A DNA stretch of 64,000 nt from Teratosphaeria epicoccoides. Its lineage: Eukaryota > Ascomycota > Dothideomycetes > Mycosphaerellales > Teratosphaeriaceae. The notes under the pieces were generated by a model. That model saw nothing but the letters and a program-made list of their open reading frames with translations. It was not told where the DNA came from and did no database searches. The translations under genes and the position numbers were made by a program. The DNA lies in contig JADDMT010000003.1 in assembly GCA_021401465.1 (NCBI GenBank), positions 186,001-250,000 of the forward strand. The letters run 5' to 3'. Below, piece after piece: positions 21,401 through 31,070 of this stretch (position 1 is its first letter; every line of letters begins with the position of its first letter).

Positions 21401-24290
21401 AGCCTCCTTTGGCGTATCCCCATGCTTGTGAGCCAAGCAAGCTGCCCAGCTGAGCTACCAGCGGAGCGAGGTTCATTTTACTGGTGCAAGCGCTACTCAG
21501 ACAGTCCAACTTCTGTTCCTCACGGAAGACATGCAGTGCAAGCATTAATTTGGTAGTTCTGGACATCGCGGACTGGAGCGATGTCTCTGACAATATTACA
21601 GTTGACTGCGACAGCTCTTCGGCGAGTGTCATGGCGACAATGAGACACTGATTTTTGCGCCGGTCCAGTTGTACCCTCATCTTCGGCGATATTGTGGGTC
21701 TGGGCGAAAGGGCATTATCCTGCTGTCCCATCCATGACCACGCCGACCGAGTGAAGACCTGACCGTTCTCCGCTTGGCGCTGAAGCTGCAACATTGAAGG
21801 ACTCAAATCTTTCGATCTGCCAGCTGCGACTCGCGACAGATTGAGCGCTGTCCGAGCCTTGGCATCGAGAAGCTTGAACCCATACGCGAAAATCATGGTC
21901 ATGAACGCAACCCATTCATAATCACTCGTTGAGACCTTTAAGTCAGTCTTGTCTTCGGATAGTAATGCAAATGCCATGCACCAGAGTCTGCGCACAATGG
22001 CAGCCTCCATCGTTGGTAGCACGGTCTGACACACAGTGAGCAATGAATCGATCAAAGAGCTTTTTGGTCGCAACTGCAGATGACGACGATGGTACAGACC
22101 ATTCCTGTCCAACTCGTCGAAGGTAGCTCCTGGCGCTGGATTTGCGAATGTCACCAGCCCGCTAACTGGAATTGTTCGGTTCTTACCAATGTCTTTGTCC
22201 AAAGCCGTTTTCGACACTGGCTCATAGGCACTGTACACGCGGTGGTTGGACTCTAAAGAGGGCAATGGACATAGCGGAGAATCCTCGGTGGAGAGTATCA
22301 GGCCTTGTCCGGACAGTAGCACAGCCTGCAACTTCCCATCTCGCAAGCCAATCATGTCGGCGCATTGTGGTAGCCTGCTTTCCCGGACAACGATCGGCAC
22401 TGCCACTGATGGAGAGCTTGCAAGCTCTGGCCACAGAGTCTTTTGTCTGACTATGAGCGTCAAACACTGCACATTTCTCCTGGATCGATCATGGACATAA
22501 ACGTTGAGCTTCTCGTGATCTGTCTCCACTCGGTGGGCCTGATCTTGGAGAGTGAGGACTCTGAAGTTGTTATCAGCAGCGTTGAAGGGTACTTGGCTGC
22601 TAGTAGAGAATGAATGTACTCTGCGAACGACGATCTCGTAAGAGAAGCCCTCTCCTGAGCTCCCGAGAGCATGGTCGATCCTGGTAGCCTCACACACGGC
22701 TCGCCAGTGGCGGACAATACCAGAGACACTCTCCGCGCTATCATCGTGGTAGTCCTCCTCGCCATCGAGCTCCATGAAGTCATCATCTGGTCCGATGCTT
22801 CGACCAAAAACGCTGCCAGGAGTCGAACCACGGCTCTTGCGATGTCCAAAGCTTTTGCGATCATTGGGTCCACCGAAAGATGCGTTGCGGCGGCTACCAG
22901 CAGCACCAAAGCTTGCCGATGTATTTGTCTGGCTGCCACGCGGTTCTGCGTTCATTGAGCTGATTCTTCTGCTTTCACGAGCTTGCAGTGGAGCTTCTGG
23001 CAGGTAGTCCGGATCCATTTGGGACGCCATTGCGGCCTCCTCTTCCTGCCGTGTCTTTTTGCGAGTGACAGTATGCCCGTGGTTTCCAGCAGCTTCTCCT
23101 GGAGCGTTGGTCCCAGGAGCGGCCAGGCTCTCTCGGCCTTGGCTGCGTGACCGATGAGCCGGAGTGGTTGCACCCGTAGCAGGATTGGCACTCAGGAACG
23201 AGCTTCGACGCCTAGCCTTGGCCGCTTTGTGCGCTTCGCGCTGCTTGAGCAAGTCCCGTAGCGATTTCTTCTCGATGAACCATGCATGCCACACCGTCAA
23301 GGTCTGCATGTCGCTGTTGGCCGTGACGACCAATGTCAGAGGACTTCGACGTCGACCCCGTAGCTCGTCTCGAGGTGAGACGTAGATGAGCTCTTCAGCT
23401 ACATCCAGCGGCTCAAAGTCGAGATCCATTGTATGCAGCGGCTTTCCAGACAATCGTGGTTTCGGACGTTGCAAAGAAGACGCCAGCACGCCGAAGCCCG
23501 CGAGAGGATTCGTCAACGTCCAGAGCGAGGGCAAGTCCTTCTCCGAATCATCGCCTAGCACGCCAAACGCCGTCTCAAATAGAGACCGAAGCTGCCCATT
23601 GTTAACACTGAGCGGACTCGGCCGCGTGGGCTGGGTGCCCCCAAAGCTCCGACTCAAGGTCGGCGAAAACTGGGAAGACTGCGTTGGAGGCAGCTGGCTG
23701 GAGAGAAAGGAATTGGGTGGCGCCATGGGTGTCTGTGGTGTGGGTGAATGCGGCGAATGGCAGATCTTCCGTTGGACGACGCATCCCTGTGGTGCTGGCA
23801 GCACACGCTCTAGCTCAAAGGGGAGATCTATGATGTGAGTTGCGCCAGAAAGATAGTACACATGCACTTTGGTCTTAAGGAAGACGACAAGTGCTCGTGC
23901 TGGTTTGACTTCGCCAGTCCCGTCCACTTTTCCAACTAACGCTTGTCTCGCTCTGCCGGACTTTCCATAATCGTTTGTCACCGGATGTGTAGGGTTGCTC
24001 GGCGCCACCTGGGAAGAGTGGGCGCTGGCAAAGCGTGTGAGAAGCGCATGAGCAACGTCTTCGCCATCCAGTTCAAACCGATAGACGTTTCGAAGGAATC
24101 TGCCTTGTGACCAGACGACACACTTCTCCGTGTACAGCAGTTCTTCCGCGACGTCGCCGTTGCCGTCATCGTAGACGTACGTCTCCCAATGATAGAGTTC
24201 CCTTTTTGGCTCCCGGGGCAAGAAGCCTTCGCGGATCAGGTAAGGCAGTGCGACGGGCGTATGCAGACCCAGCGATTCGACCTTTGCCAT
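18429..24290 (-). CDS. APC1: anaphase-promoting complex subunit 1 (APC1/BimE/Cut4)
   Basis: A single open frame of 1,953 residues starts MAKVESLGLHTPVALPYL, the usual size for fungal APC1. The N-terminal part carries the WD40-like region (LYTEKCVVWSQGRFLRNVYRFE). It is interrupted by a long, probably disordered, phosphorylatable segment at about residues 350-530 with basic/serine runs and the acidic FMELDGEEDYHDD. The C-terminal half contains proteasome/cyclosome repeats (HAGLLLALGLGGHL, MTSVGLLLGLSASYMG, RLAAGFALGLINLGRG). APC1 is the largest scaffold of the APC/C ubiquitin ligase, which triggers anaphase by degrading securin and cyclin B. The lack of introns over 5.9 kb is notable next to intron-rich neighbours. 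It is divergent from NUP37. Confidence 0.96.
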   Translation of the reverse strand: MAKVESLGLHTPVALPYLIREGFLPREPKRELYHWETYVYDDGNGDVAEELLYTEKCVVWSQGRFLRNVYRFELDGEDVAHALLTRFASAHSSQVAPSNPTHPVTNDYGKSGRARQALVGKVDGTGEVKPARALVVFLKTKVHVYYLSGATHIIDLPFELERVLPAPQGCVVQRKICHSPHSPTPQTPMAPPNSFLSSQLPPTQSSQFSPTLSRSFGGTQPTRPSPLSVNNGQLRSLFETAFGVLGDDSEKDLPSLWTLTNPLAGFGVLASSLQRPKPRLSGKPLHTMDLDFEPLDVAEELIYVSPRDELRGRRRSPLTLVVTANSDMQTLTVWHAWFIEKKSLRDLLKQREAHKAAKARRRSSFLSANPATGATTPAHRSRSQGRESLAAPGTNAPGEAAGNHGHTVTRKKTRQEEEAAMASQMDPDYLPEAPLQARESRRISSMNAEPRGSQTNTSASFGAAGSRRNASFGGPNDRKSFGHRKSRGSTPGSVFGRSIGPDDDFMELDGEEDYHDDSAESVSGIVRHWRAVCEATRIDHALGSSGEGFSYEIVVRRVHSFSTSSQVPFNAADNNFRVLTLQDQAHRVETDHEKLNVYVHDRSRRNVQCLTLIVRQKTLWPELASSPSVAVPIVVRESRLPQCADMIGLRDGKLQAVLLSGQGLILSTEDSPLCPLPSLESNHRVYSAYEPVSKTALDKDIGKNRTIPVSGLVTFANPAPGATFDELDRNGLYHRRHLQLRPKSSLIDSLLTVCQTVLPTMEAAIVRRLWCMAFALLSEDKTDLKVSTSDYEWVAFMTMIFAYGFKLLDAKARTALNLSRVAAGRSKDLSPSMLQLQRQAENGQVFTRSAWSWMGQQDNALSPRPTISPKMRVQLDRRKNQCLIVAMTLAEELSQSTVILSETSLQSAMSRTTKLMLALHVFREEQKLDCLSSACTSKMNLAPLVAQLGSLLGSQAWGYAKGGYYALEGASEDEFAFVESSPLVPPLLPLMEEPIGAYRWFEHSLQAQSIERYPSIDVIANSDTVAPLTVETSNASKLTPRICALSSVLLDTAALTVTSARVVESMAEHHVEGDMLDTLPEAFAAPLKDAIARCERQPPTTWPARLLHLTGREDLELNLTDKKVLHPRPQSSNIVAPRDLQSISHSLVQHVHPVKTRAASRHAVSQLIFNEDRRLVEAVGLMHYSSTQVGECEKEPEWDDAYHFEQQRRTMHFMTLRMMALPAGDGMIHYDCVTPLLTERYTLSGFTTNVLMQPMGHNLTIDRQWLTEEKCGWAYFHAGVSAGMRISRSVDGIDTSWIAFNKPSDLTNRHAGLLLALGLGGHLRSLAKWLSFKYLTPKHSMTSVGLLLGLSASYMGTMDSLITRMLSVHITRMLPAGAAELNVAPVVQTAGLIGVGLLYYNTQHRRMSEVMLSEIEYMGLEDPDSGPDPLRDESYRLAAGFALGLINLGRGRNLKGLHGMYLPERLLAMAVGPRVVRAVHVFDRATAGAIMAIALVYMKSADRVLANKVDIPDTEAQFDHVRPDMLMLRAMTRHVIMWNHIKAATAGSDKSWIEEHLPTCYKGRLKAMQTSPGKQPLRIADIPFYNIVTGLAWALALKTAGSGDLAARDEILRVVEIFYNISGDTYFYDAKLARSTVRRCVDILVVCAATVMAGTGDLVTFRYLRRLHGRTDADTPYGSHLASHLAIGVLFMAGGTQTFGTSDLAIAALIISFYPLLPIEVSDNRVHLQALRHFWVFAAEARCLVIEDIDTHRPIRMPIRVLMRDRTFKMLTAPCLLPELDTVAMIQTNDPTYWRVTLDFEGNPDHLAAFRRRQTVHVRRCPASEAYGSIFCAALAALNDAQFLGVERDVWQSIFELPALSELNKADIELVLPPDVQSSVRVDERGTVVDSKLVVRKSPYSHDADALWNLRVLFTWTERARAEGDGTLKWLGTSVTGALRARIEERQRSMSEV

Positions 24291-24502
24291 TCTCTAGATC
24301 GTCTGAGCATCTTCACCGTCGTTCTGTCAGATAGTCTGACTTTAACAGCCGCCACATTGATGTTGTTGTTAGGAAGTGGCAGAGGCGAAAGAAAGTGCAA
24401 GTGGGGCCAATCGCGTCTTGCACGCGTTCTGACCAGTCGCAGCTTCCAAAGTTCTACAACACCCTGTCAACAACCTTGTTCGGCCATTGTCGTTGTTGGA
24501 CG
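24291..24502. promoter_or_regulatory. 212-bp divergent promoter between APC1 and NUP37
   Basis: The two start codons face apart with only 212 bases between them, so regulatory elements are likely shared. No TATA box is clear. A short TTGATGTTGTTGTTAGG tract lies at about 24358. Confidence 0.5.
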
Positions 24503-26338
24503 ATGGAACCGCGAGTCGCCAAGAGGGAGCGCAAGCTTCACCTGAGGTATTGTAGGCATGTCGGATGGCACCATGAGAGGCACTGACGCCCGCACAGTTA
24601 TGACCTTCCACACCGAATCCACTGCAGCTCCATCTATCCAATCGCGGCCCCGAATGGCTCGACGGTGATCTTATACGGGTACGACAGAGGCCTACGGATA
24701 TTGTGGCGAGGCGGCAGAAGGCGAAAGGCGCGTCGGCGTACAGCAGCTCAAACACAGCCCAGCAACAATGGCCGTGAGGTGAATCATCTCGGGCATGACG
24801 GCGACGGCGACGGCGACGACGATGCGCAGCAGCCGCAAGGACTTGAGCATCAGTATGAAGAGCAGCAAGACGAGGAGGACCCGGACTGCCCGTATCCCGA
24901 CAATATCAGCGACGTGATGGTCGATCTGGAGATGGATGTACTGAAGTTGGCTGTACCTTCATTACCAACGCAATCGCCGCCACGCATCACGCAAACACTA
25001 AAAACCCACGGCGTAGTGGCTACAGCTTGCTCGGATGGTAGTCAGCGGGTCCTCACGTTCCCATTAGCACCTCCAGCAGTACCAGCAGACGAGTATGCGG
25101 AGTTGGTACGAAACACGCAGGTGTTGTTTCCCGGTGATGGGTCGATATGCCACGCAATTGCAGCCAAAGTAGTGGCCGCAGATGTCTTGGCTCCTGGTGA
25201 AGAGTCGCAAGCAAGCGACTTTCTACTTGTGGCTGCCGTTCTCGATACTCTGCGCATCTACCAGTTCTCGATCTTTGACGAGCTAACAGCGCTTGAACAA
25301 GATGCTTCTAGTAGAATCGTCACGCTGCCTCATCCCGCGACGCAAGTATCTTTTGACCCGTCCTCGAAGGCTACCAGATTGCTTATGACTGACATTTCTG
25401 GAACGGTACGCCTGTACGAGCCGCATGCGCCTACGTCGCCAACTCGACGATCCTCCTCGTCAGGCTCCGGATCGCTCAATGCACCGCTTGGCGAGAGTTC
25501 AGGGAGATGGACTCTAGCTCTGCACACTTCATTCGCAGTCAACAAAAGCGGCATTGCCAAGCGCAAGCGTCTCCTCGACGCCAGGTGGGTACTCTTTGGC
25601 AAGGCAGTGCTCGTCTTGCTGGAAGATGGCGAATGGGGAGTCTGGGACTTGGGCGGCTCCAGCAATTGCGTCAGCGATTTCGCGCTTTGTGGCTACCTGG
25701 GCAGCGCAGCAGCAGCCGACACTGGCGCCCTTGCACAGCCCAAGACAGGCACACGATTGGCGCCTATGACGCCCAATACGCGCAAAGCCAAAGCTGACAT
25801 GCTGTTCGGCGGATTCACAAAGGCGTCGGGTGCAGCAGCGCGTGGCGGGATCTCAGTTGCCACCATCAACAGCCGCATTGGTCCCCAAGATGAAAGCGTT
25901 CTGATGTGGTACAACAAAGACATTCATTCTATCCCAAGTCTGCAGACCTTCTGGCAACGAGCCATGAGCAGTACCAACAACCCTGGCTCCTTGCACTCGC
26001 CTGGCCTGGCACGCATCACCGACATCGACCGCATCAATGAGAACATCACGTCAATATCACAATTTGCTCCGCCCACATTGACAAATGCATTTGGGCAGAT
26101 GAACATGCAGCGGGACCTGCTCGTGTCTGCGGAACATCGCTTTATCATCCTTCAGAGCGTCAGGCCTCCAGCTCCGAGCAGATCGCTTTTCCAGCAAGCA
26201 ACAACTCCGCAGCAGCCATCAGCGCGAGACCAGATCATGCTGGATGCAGGCGAAGCTGGACTAGGGGAGATCAATCGCATGCTGGACCGGATGGATCCGG
26301 ATATTGCCCGGCCACGCAAAGTTGGATTTGCGCACTAA
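24503..26338 (+). CDS. NUP37: nucleoporin Nup37 (Y-complex WD-repeat subunit)
   Basis: Exon 1 (24503-24546, MEPRVAKRERKLHL) joins exon 2 (24598-26338) across a 51-bp intron with a CACTGAC branch site, giving 594 residues. The joined sequence SYDLPHRIHCSSIYPIAAP, then STVILYGYDRGLRILWRGG, matches the conserved N-terminus I recall for filamentous-fungal Nup37. An acidic/Q-rich insert follows, coded by a (GACGGC)n-like microsatellite near 24798-24825. WD-like blades follow, for example LLMTDISGTVRLYEP and VLLEDGEWGVWDLGG. The C-terminus has a conserved MWYNKDIHSIPSLQTFWQRA block. Nup37 binds Nup120/Nup160 in the Nup84/Nup107 Y-complex of the nuclear pore scaffold. It is absent in budding yeast but kept in filamentous fungi. 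Identification is from memory of family sequence, with good but not absolute confidence. Confidence 0.85.
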
Positions 26339-26819
26339 TCATCTTGCGGGAAGCAAGACTTTGTTGTCAAGCATTGACAGCGTTTACAGCGACCACGTGA
26401 CACGCAGGCGCAGAGCATCATGCTCGCAGCTTCAGCGCGCCTTTTGGTGTTGATCTCGTTCTCAATCCTTCCCATGTCTTTCTTCGCCATGTCTCAAACA
26501 CAAACTGATCATACAAGGTACTACCCGCGTGGCAAGGTGGAGCGTCTTCTCAAGGTCAATGAGATTTGCTCAGTATTACACACGGAAAATCGATGCACTC
26601 TGCAGTCTGCCATTGACACTCGAGGGCTTCTCAACTCGCACGAAGTGCTGAGTGAGTTGCTGTGAGGGAGAGTGCTGGCAGCAAGCTTGCCTAACTAATC
26701 CATCGCGCCTACCTTACCAGGATACCTTTGGCTGCGGTGGCCAAAACAAGGCCTACGTTGCTGCACATCCTATCACTATCGTGCTGACTCTAAGCCACCA
26801 GAGCGAGATTGCGCTGCCC
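26339..26819. other. intergenic region with a doubtful small ORF at 26420-26665
   Basis: NUP37 and the GTPase gene converge here. An 81-codon ATG frame (26420-26665) begins with a hydrophobic, signal-like segment (ARLLVLISFSILPMSFFAM). A possible intron follows (GTGAGG at 26663 to ACCAG at 26720, with a CTAAC branch site) and would extend it by about 25 residues. I recognise no family and it may simply be 3'-flanking sequence. Confidence 0.25.
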
Positions 26820-29462
26820 TCAACCATGTATCTCCACAACTTGGCCCACAAACCCTTCCAGTCCTGCTATGCCTTTCTCTCCCCGCTCCTGCCCTCCATA
26901 CAGACCCGGCCCTCCACCCGGCATCACCAGAATCTGATCGTCCATGGACACGTACTCCCTGACTGCATCAAATCTGAACGTCACAAGCAGGTTCGGCGTG
27001 GTAATTGCGCCCGCCACTCTCCCGGCTGGCCCATCTAGCGCCTCCGTCATGTAATCAAATGTAAACGAGTCATTGCTGTTTGAATGGCGTTGGTCACCAG
27101 CCGGTTGCCACCGTGAATCAGGTGAGTCAGGAACCCTCGCCGACACCACCTTTGCAGACGCCCGAACACTGACAATGTATACGACGACGTGATTTCCTAC
27201 GGCTAGAGCCTCAGATTCCTCGCGCTTGAACCTTGCGACAAATGTCCTGGTCGAGATCGGTGCTACCGCGGCCAATATCATGCCCTTTCGTGTACGATCC
27301 AAGTCGGCAGTGTTTGAAGTAGGTTTTTGTGCATTTTCTGGCACGATCGCGATCGTACCGACTTGGTCTGCGTGCAAGGTATGCACCGGCAATCGTAAGT
27401 TTCTGATGCTGGTGACCGTCACTCGCCGCCATTCCTGCCCGGGAAACGTAAAATGATGCTGCGAGAAGTGTGAATCCTTCAATGCGCCAGGAAAGGAGCG
27501 CGAGGTAGGTAGATGCGAGCTTGCTTTTCGTCGTGGTGCACGCTCATCGGAGTCCTCGGAATCCTCCAGATGCTCTTGGCCCGAAAAGGGACCTAACACC
27601 AGCGTGTCCCCAATGGATATCCGGCCGCTCCGAAGTCGACCTGAGACGATGCGGCCTTCAGATTCAGCCGGCTTGGTGTATATATCTTCAACGTAGAAAG
27701 TTATAGAGCCGGTCGATGTCTCAGATCCGTCGTCGAAATGTGCAGGAATTGGTAGTTCATGCAGAAGTGCATGAAGCTTTGCAATTCCCGTGCCTTGCAC
27801 CGTGCTAGTCAAGACGATGGGTACGGAGTGTACAGGATCATTCAGCAGCGGGATGCAAGCTTCATAGGCGCTCTCAATCTCCATGGGGCTGATGGCGGGG
27901 AGCTCGTCTTTCGATGTGATGCCAGGCTTGGTTGAGAGAATTACTGGTTTGCGACCAGCAGCCTTCAGGGAGTCCAGAACTTTCGTCAGGCTTTCTTTCA
28001 GACCTGTACGAGAGCCCAGATCCAGCTTAGTGATGACCACGACTAGAGGGAGCCTGAGCTTAAGACATAGATCGAGTTGTGCACCAGAGATGTCAAACGA
28101 GCCAAGAGCTTGTTGGGAACTCGGAGTCTTTTTGATCTTGCCAGCAGCATCCTCCATATCATCAGCAGGAACGCATAACAAGGTCCAGTGTGGCGCCCAG
28201 CCGACTAAACCTCTCACTGTCGTCCGTCGATATCGAGGGTGACCAGCAGAATCAGAGACGAAGACGAGTCTGTTCCCACTCGAAGCGGCATGAATGTCGA
28301 TCCAAGATGCGATGTTCTCAGAAGCATAATTGACGACTTCCATCGAGGTTGAGTCCGCATCACGGTACCCTAACAGCTCTTGCGTCACAGAGCTAGTGAT
28401 CCCTGATGTAATTTCGTGCCGATGCTTGAGCATGCTTAGTCGGCTCTTTCCGCGCCCGTTGTCCAGAGTCGACGTTGTCAAGGTGCCAAGTAGTGTCGAC
28501 TTACCGCTCATCGTAGGCCCTGTCAATGTAATTCGAAGCTGCTCTGTCGCTTGAGCTTGTTTTGCAATATGCGGCAGGATTGTGATCGAGCCTTTGCCAT
28601 TACGCGCGTCGTCAGCAGGCGGCAGGAGCGGACTTTGGGCTTGCAAGCATGGTTTGATCAATGCTTCAGCCACTACCAGCTTGCCGGATCGATGGATCTT
28701 GCGCTCTTTCCTGCTGACAATCGCATCTTCCACCCATTCACATTCGCCGACAGTCTCCTTACGCAAGACTTTTACTTTACACCCAAGGCAAGCGGCCATG
28801 GCTGTCAAATTGTTTAGACTTTCTTGGAGCTCATCTTCGGCTAGGCCGACAAGGGTGCCATCATCTGACACACCTATCTCGTACAGCGCGCCTTCGCTCG
28901 ATTCGAGGCCATGCAGAAGTCTGGCAGGCTGTGATGGTGCTTGCAGCTCCGGCAATGCTTCTGGCAGAGATGGCAAGACAATGTTCGTGGCTGATGAGGT
29001 GTGATGCGGCGAGGACTGCTGCAACCTCCACAACATTTGTGTAGTCAATTGCTCAAGCCTATGCTGCCGGGTCTGCTGCACTGTGACACTCAACGGTGCG
29101 CTCGCTCCCGAACTGGCCCCGGAGTCGATGAGTGACTCGGAGACACTACGAGCACCCAATGGCAGACCATTCGCAGAGTGCCTGGAGCCAGAAATGTGAC
29201 CACCTGTGCTAGTCGATCTGAACTTGCGACGCGGCCGTAGCAGGAGATGGAGCTTGTATTCGACAGGCCCTTGCTGAGGTTCTGCTTGGAGTCTTGTCAC
29301 CTGCCGTTCAGTCCCAACCCCTTCTTTCAGGGACAAGAGTTCGGGCGTCCTGGTGCGTGAGCTAGACTGCGCTTCGACTTCGGTCTCTGACTGTGCGTAT
29401 AGCCAAGGTGAAGAGACTCGAGGAGTCTCAGGCTCGTATGTGAAGATCGATGCCATTGCCAT
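26820..29462 (-). CDS. GTPBP1/GTPBP2-type translational GTPase
   Basis: The frame extends to a TTG at 29471, but the first ATG is at 29462 (MAMASIFTYEP), giving 880 residues. The GTPase domain begins near residue 312. G1 is GPTMSGKST at about 315-323, then a switch-I-like ITSGITSSVTQELLGY, G3 is DSAGH at about 404-408, and G4 is TKLD at about 478-481. EF-Tu-like beta-barrel domains follow (GTGIAKLHALL, SGRLRSGRISIGDTLVLGPF, PVHTLHADQVGTIAIV, GMILAAVAP). This order matches the GTPBP1 group, related to EF1A/eRF3 and linked in animals to ribosome rescue and mRNA decay. The N-terminal 300 residues are mostly polar with a helical segment. Its precise role in fungi is not established to my knowledge. 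Confidence 0.88.
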   Translation of the reverse strand: MAMASIFTYEPETPRVSSPWLYAQSETEVEAQSSSRTRTPELLSLKEGVGTERQVTRLQAEPQQGPVEYKLHLLLRPRRKFRSTSTGGHISGSRHSANGLPLGARSVSESLIDSGASSGASAPLSVTVQQTRQHRLEQLTTQMLWRLQQSSPHHTSSATNIVLPSLPEALPELQAPSQPARLLHGLESSEGALYEIGVSDDGTLVGLAEDELQESLNNLTAMAACLGCKVKVLRKETVGECEWVEDAIVSRKERKIHRSGKLVVAEALIKPCLQAQSPLLPPADDARNGKGSITILPHIAKQAQATEQLRITLTGPTMSGKSTLLGTLTTSTLDNGRGKSRLSMLKHRHEITSGITSSVTQELLGYRDADSTSMEVVNYASENIASWIDIHAASSGNRLVFVSDSAGHPRYRRTTVRGLVGWAPHWTLLCVPADDMEDAAGKIKKTPSSQQALGSFDISGAQLDLCLKLRLPLVVVITKLDLGSRTGLKESLTKVLDSLKAAGRKPVILSTKPGITSKDELPAISPMEIESAYEACIPLLNDPVHSVPIVLTSTVQGTGIAKLHALLHELPIPAHFDDGSETSTGSITFYVEDIYTKPAESEGRIVSGRLRSGRISIGDTLVLGPFSGQEHLEDSEDSDERAPRRKASSHLPTSRSFPGALKDSHFSQHHFTFPGQEWRRVTVTSIRNLRLPVHTLHADQVGTIAIVPENAQKPTSNTADLDRTRKGMILAAVAPISTRTFVARFKREESEALAVGNHVVVYIVSVRASAKVVSARVPDSPDSRWQPAGDQRHSNSNDSFTFDYMTEALDGPAGRVAGAITTPNLLVTFRFDAVREYVSMDDQILVMPGGGPGLYGGQERGEKGIAGLEGFVGQVVEIHG

Positions 29463-31070
29463 GATAATCAATCAGGCAGACGCGGCTGTGTGAGACCACA
29501 GTATACCCGCTCTAGTTTTCAGTCACGATTATGCAGGTCGCCTTATTTTTGCATGCTCGATATATGTATGCCTCTTATTGCTTTGTGCTTCCGTAAAGAC
29601 CGGGTGTTGGTGTGCGCGTAGTGGATTCTAAATCGTTTCGACATGGATGGGAACATCTTCGATCGCTCTTGGATGAGGCTAGATGTATTATCCGGGTCTT
29701 GAAAAGCTGTTCTACTGACTGGGAGCAATCATGACGGCTACGGCTTATGTTGCTGTTCTTGATGAGCCCTACCAATGTTCTCACGCCGCAAGCGCTTGGA
29801 GTCGGATGCTGGATCCAAACCATGAGTCATTCAAGACCTCATCCGAACCATGAGTCATTCAAGGAGACCTACTGAAAAAACAGAGAGTCACTCATCGACC
29901 GCATAAATCCTGATCGTTGGAATATTCTTAATTTCTCATATTAACGCGCCTGCTTTATGTCACTCACCTACCCTAATGCCTCTCGGGATGCTGGACAACG
30001 TAACATCATATGTTATTTGACCTCAGCCGCTCAGGAGTCAGGTCGTTCTCGCTTATTTAGGGTTGCACGGCATGCAGCAGGCACAATCCTGGTCACGCTG
30101 CACCGTCAGCACCTTGGCCGCACCAAGCACATGGCGGGCAGGCATCATGGATTCTGGCACCCAGCTTTGAACCAGGACCATGGATCGCGAGGATTGCGGC
30201 ACGCTTCCTTTGTTCTAAACGTCCATCCTCAATCCTGCAGATCCAAGCACCCGAGGATGCGTGGCCATCTCGACGCGTTGCGTGCAAGCAGTTCCAAGAG
30301 CTGTGTGAAGTGCGCGACGTGGTGTGCGGCATAGCTCGATTGGTTGTGTGCCAGAACTACGCGCCACGATGATCTGACCGTTTCGCAAGCATTTCCGAAA
30401 GCGACTTGGATGTGCAAGCCAGCGGCTGAAGATCCCACGAGACTACTTCCCCGCCCGTCTCTGAGTCTATGCATGATTGTTCCGTTGACAAGAATACATG
30501 TATCCGAAAACTCTCTCACCGGTCCCATACCTTGAGCTTACGACCATCGTCCGACGGTTGACATGTATCAAGCACTGATTGGCACATTGCCGAACTGTAC
30601 AATGCAACGACGCCTGAAGTCGAAGTATGGCATTACTGCAAGGCTGTTGCTGATTGCCGATTTGGGTTGTGCTGGCTGGCAGCCGCTGAACTCTGTCATG
30701 CAGCGCGTTACTCGCAACAGCATCTGATCTACAATAGCCCATTCAACCCTCCAAGCTCCATCAAATTCGACACCGCCTTACGCATGTTTTGGGAAAGCCG
30801 TGAATAGGCGAGTCCGTTCAAGTGGCTGCACAGGCTCCGTGCGAATCGGCCATGGCTCAAGACCTGTATCGCTGGCTTGATTGTGAGCACCAATCTCCGC
30901 TTGGGGTATCATCACACGGCCTGCTCTGGGAGCATGGACTCTATCATCACCTCCTGCTTTTCACTACCGATTGGACTCACTGAAGTCCAGCCGTACCTCC
31001 TTCTAAACTGCCTCGTGTATGATGTAGGATATGGGGACCGGGACTACTGATTACCGAGGCAATCGCGCTT
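29463..31070. other. 1.6-kb intergenic region, no supportable gene
   Basis: It carries the GTPase promoter on its left and the C2H2 gene 3' flank on its right. Frames such as 29957-30334 (125 codons) have no domains and no codon bias. A 28-bp tandem duplication is listed separately. The sequence around 29870-29960 is AT-rich. Confidence 0.4.
29813..29868. repeat. 28-bp tandem duplication
   Basis: Two adjacent units (29813-29840 and 29841-29868) share ATCC-A/G-AACCATGAGTCATTCAAG and diverge only at a few positions. Function is unknown; it is likely a slippage product. Confidence 0.75.
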
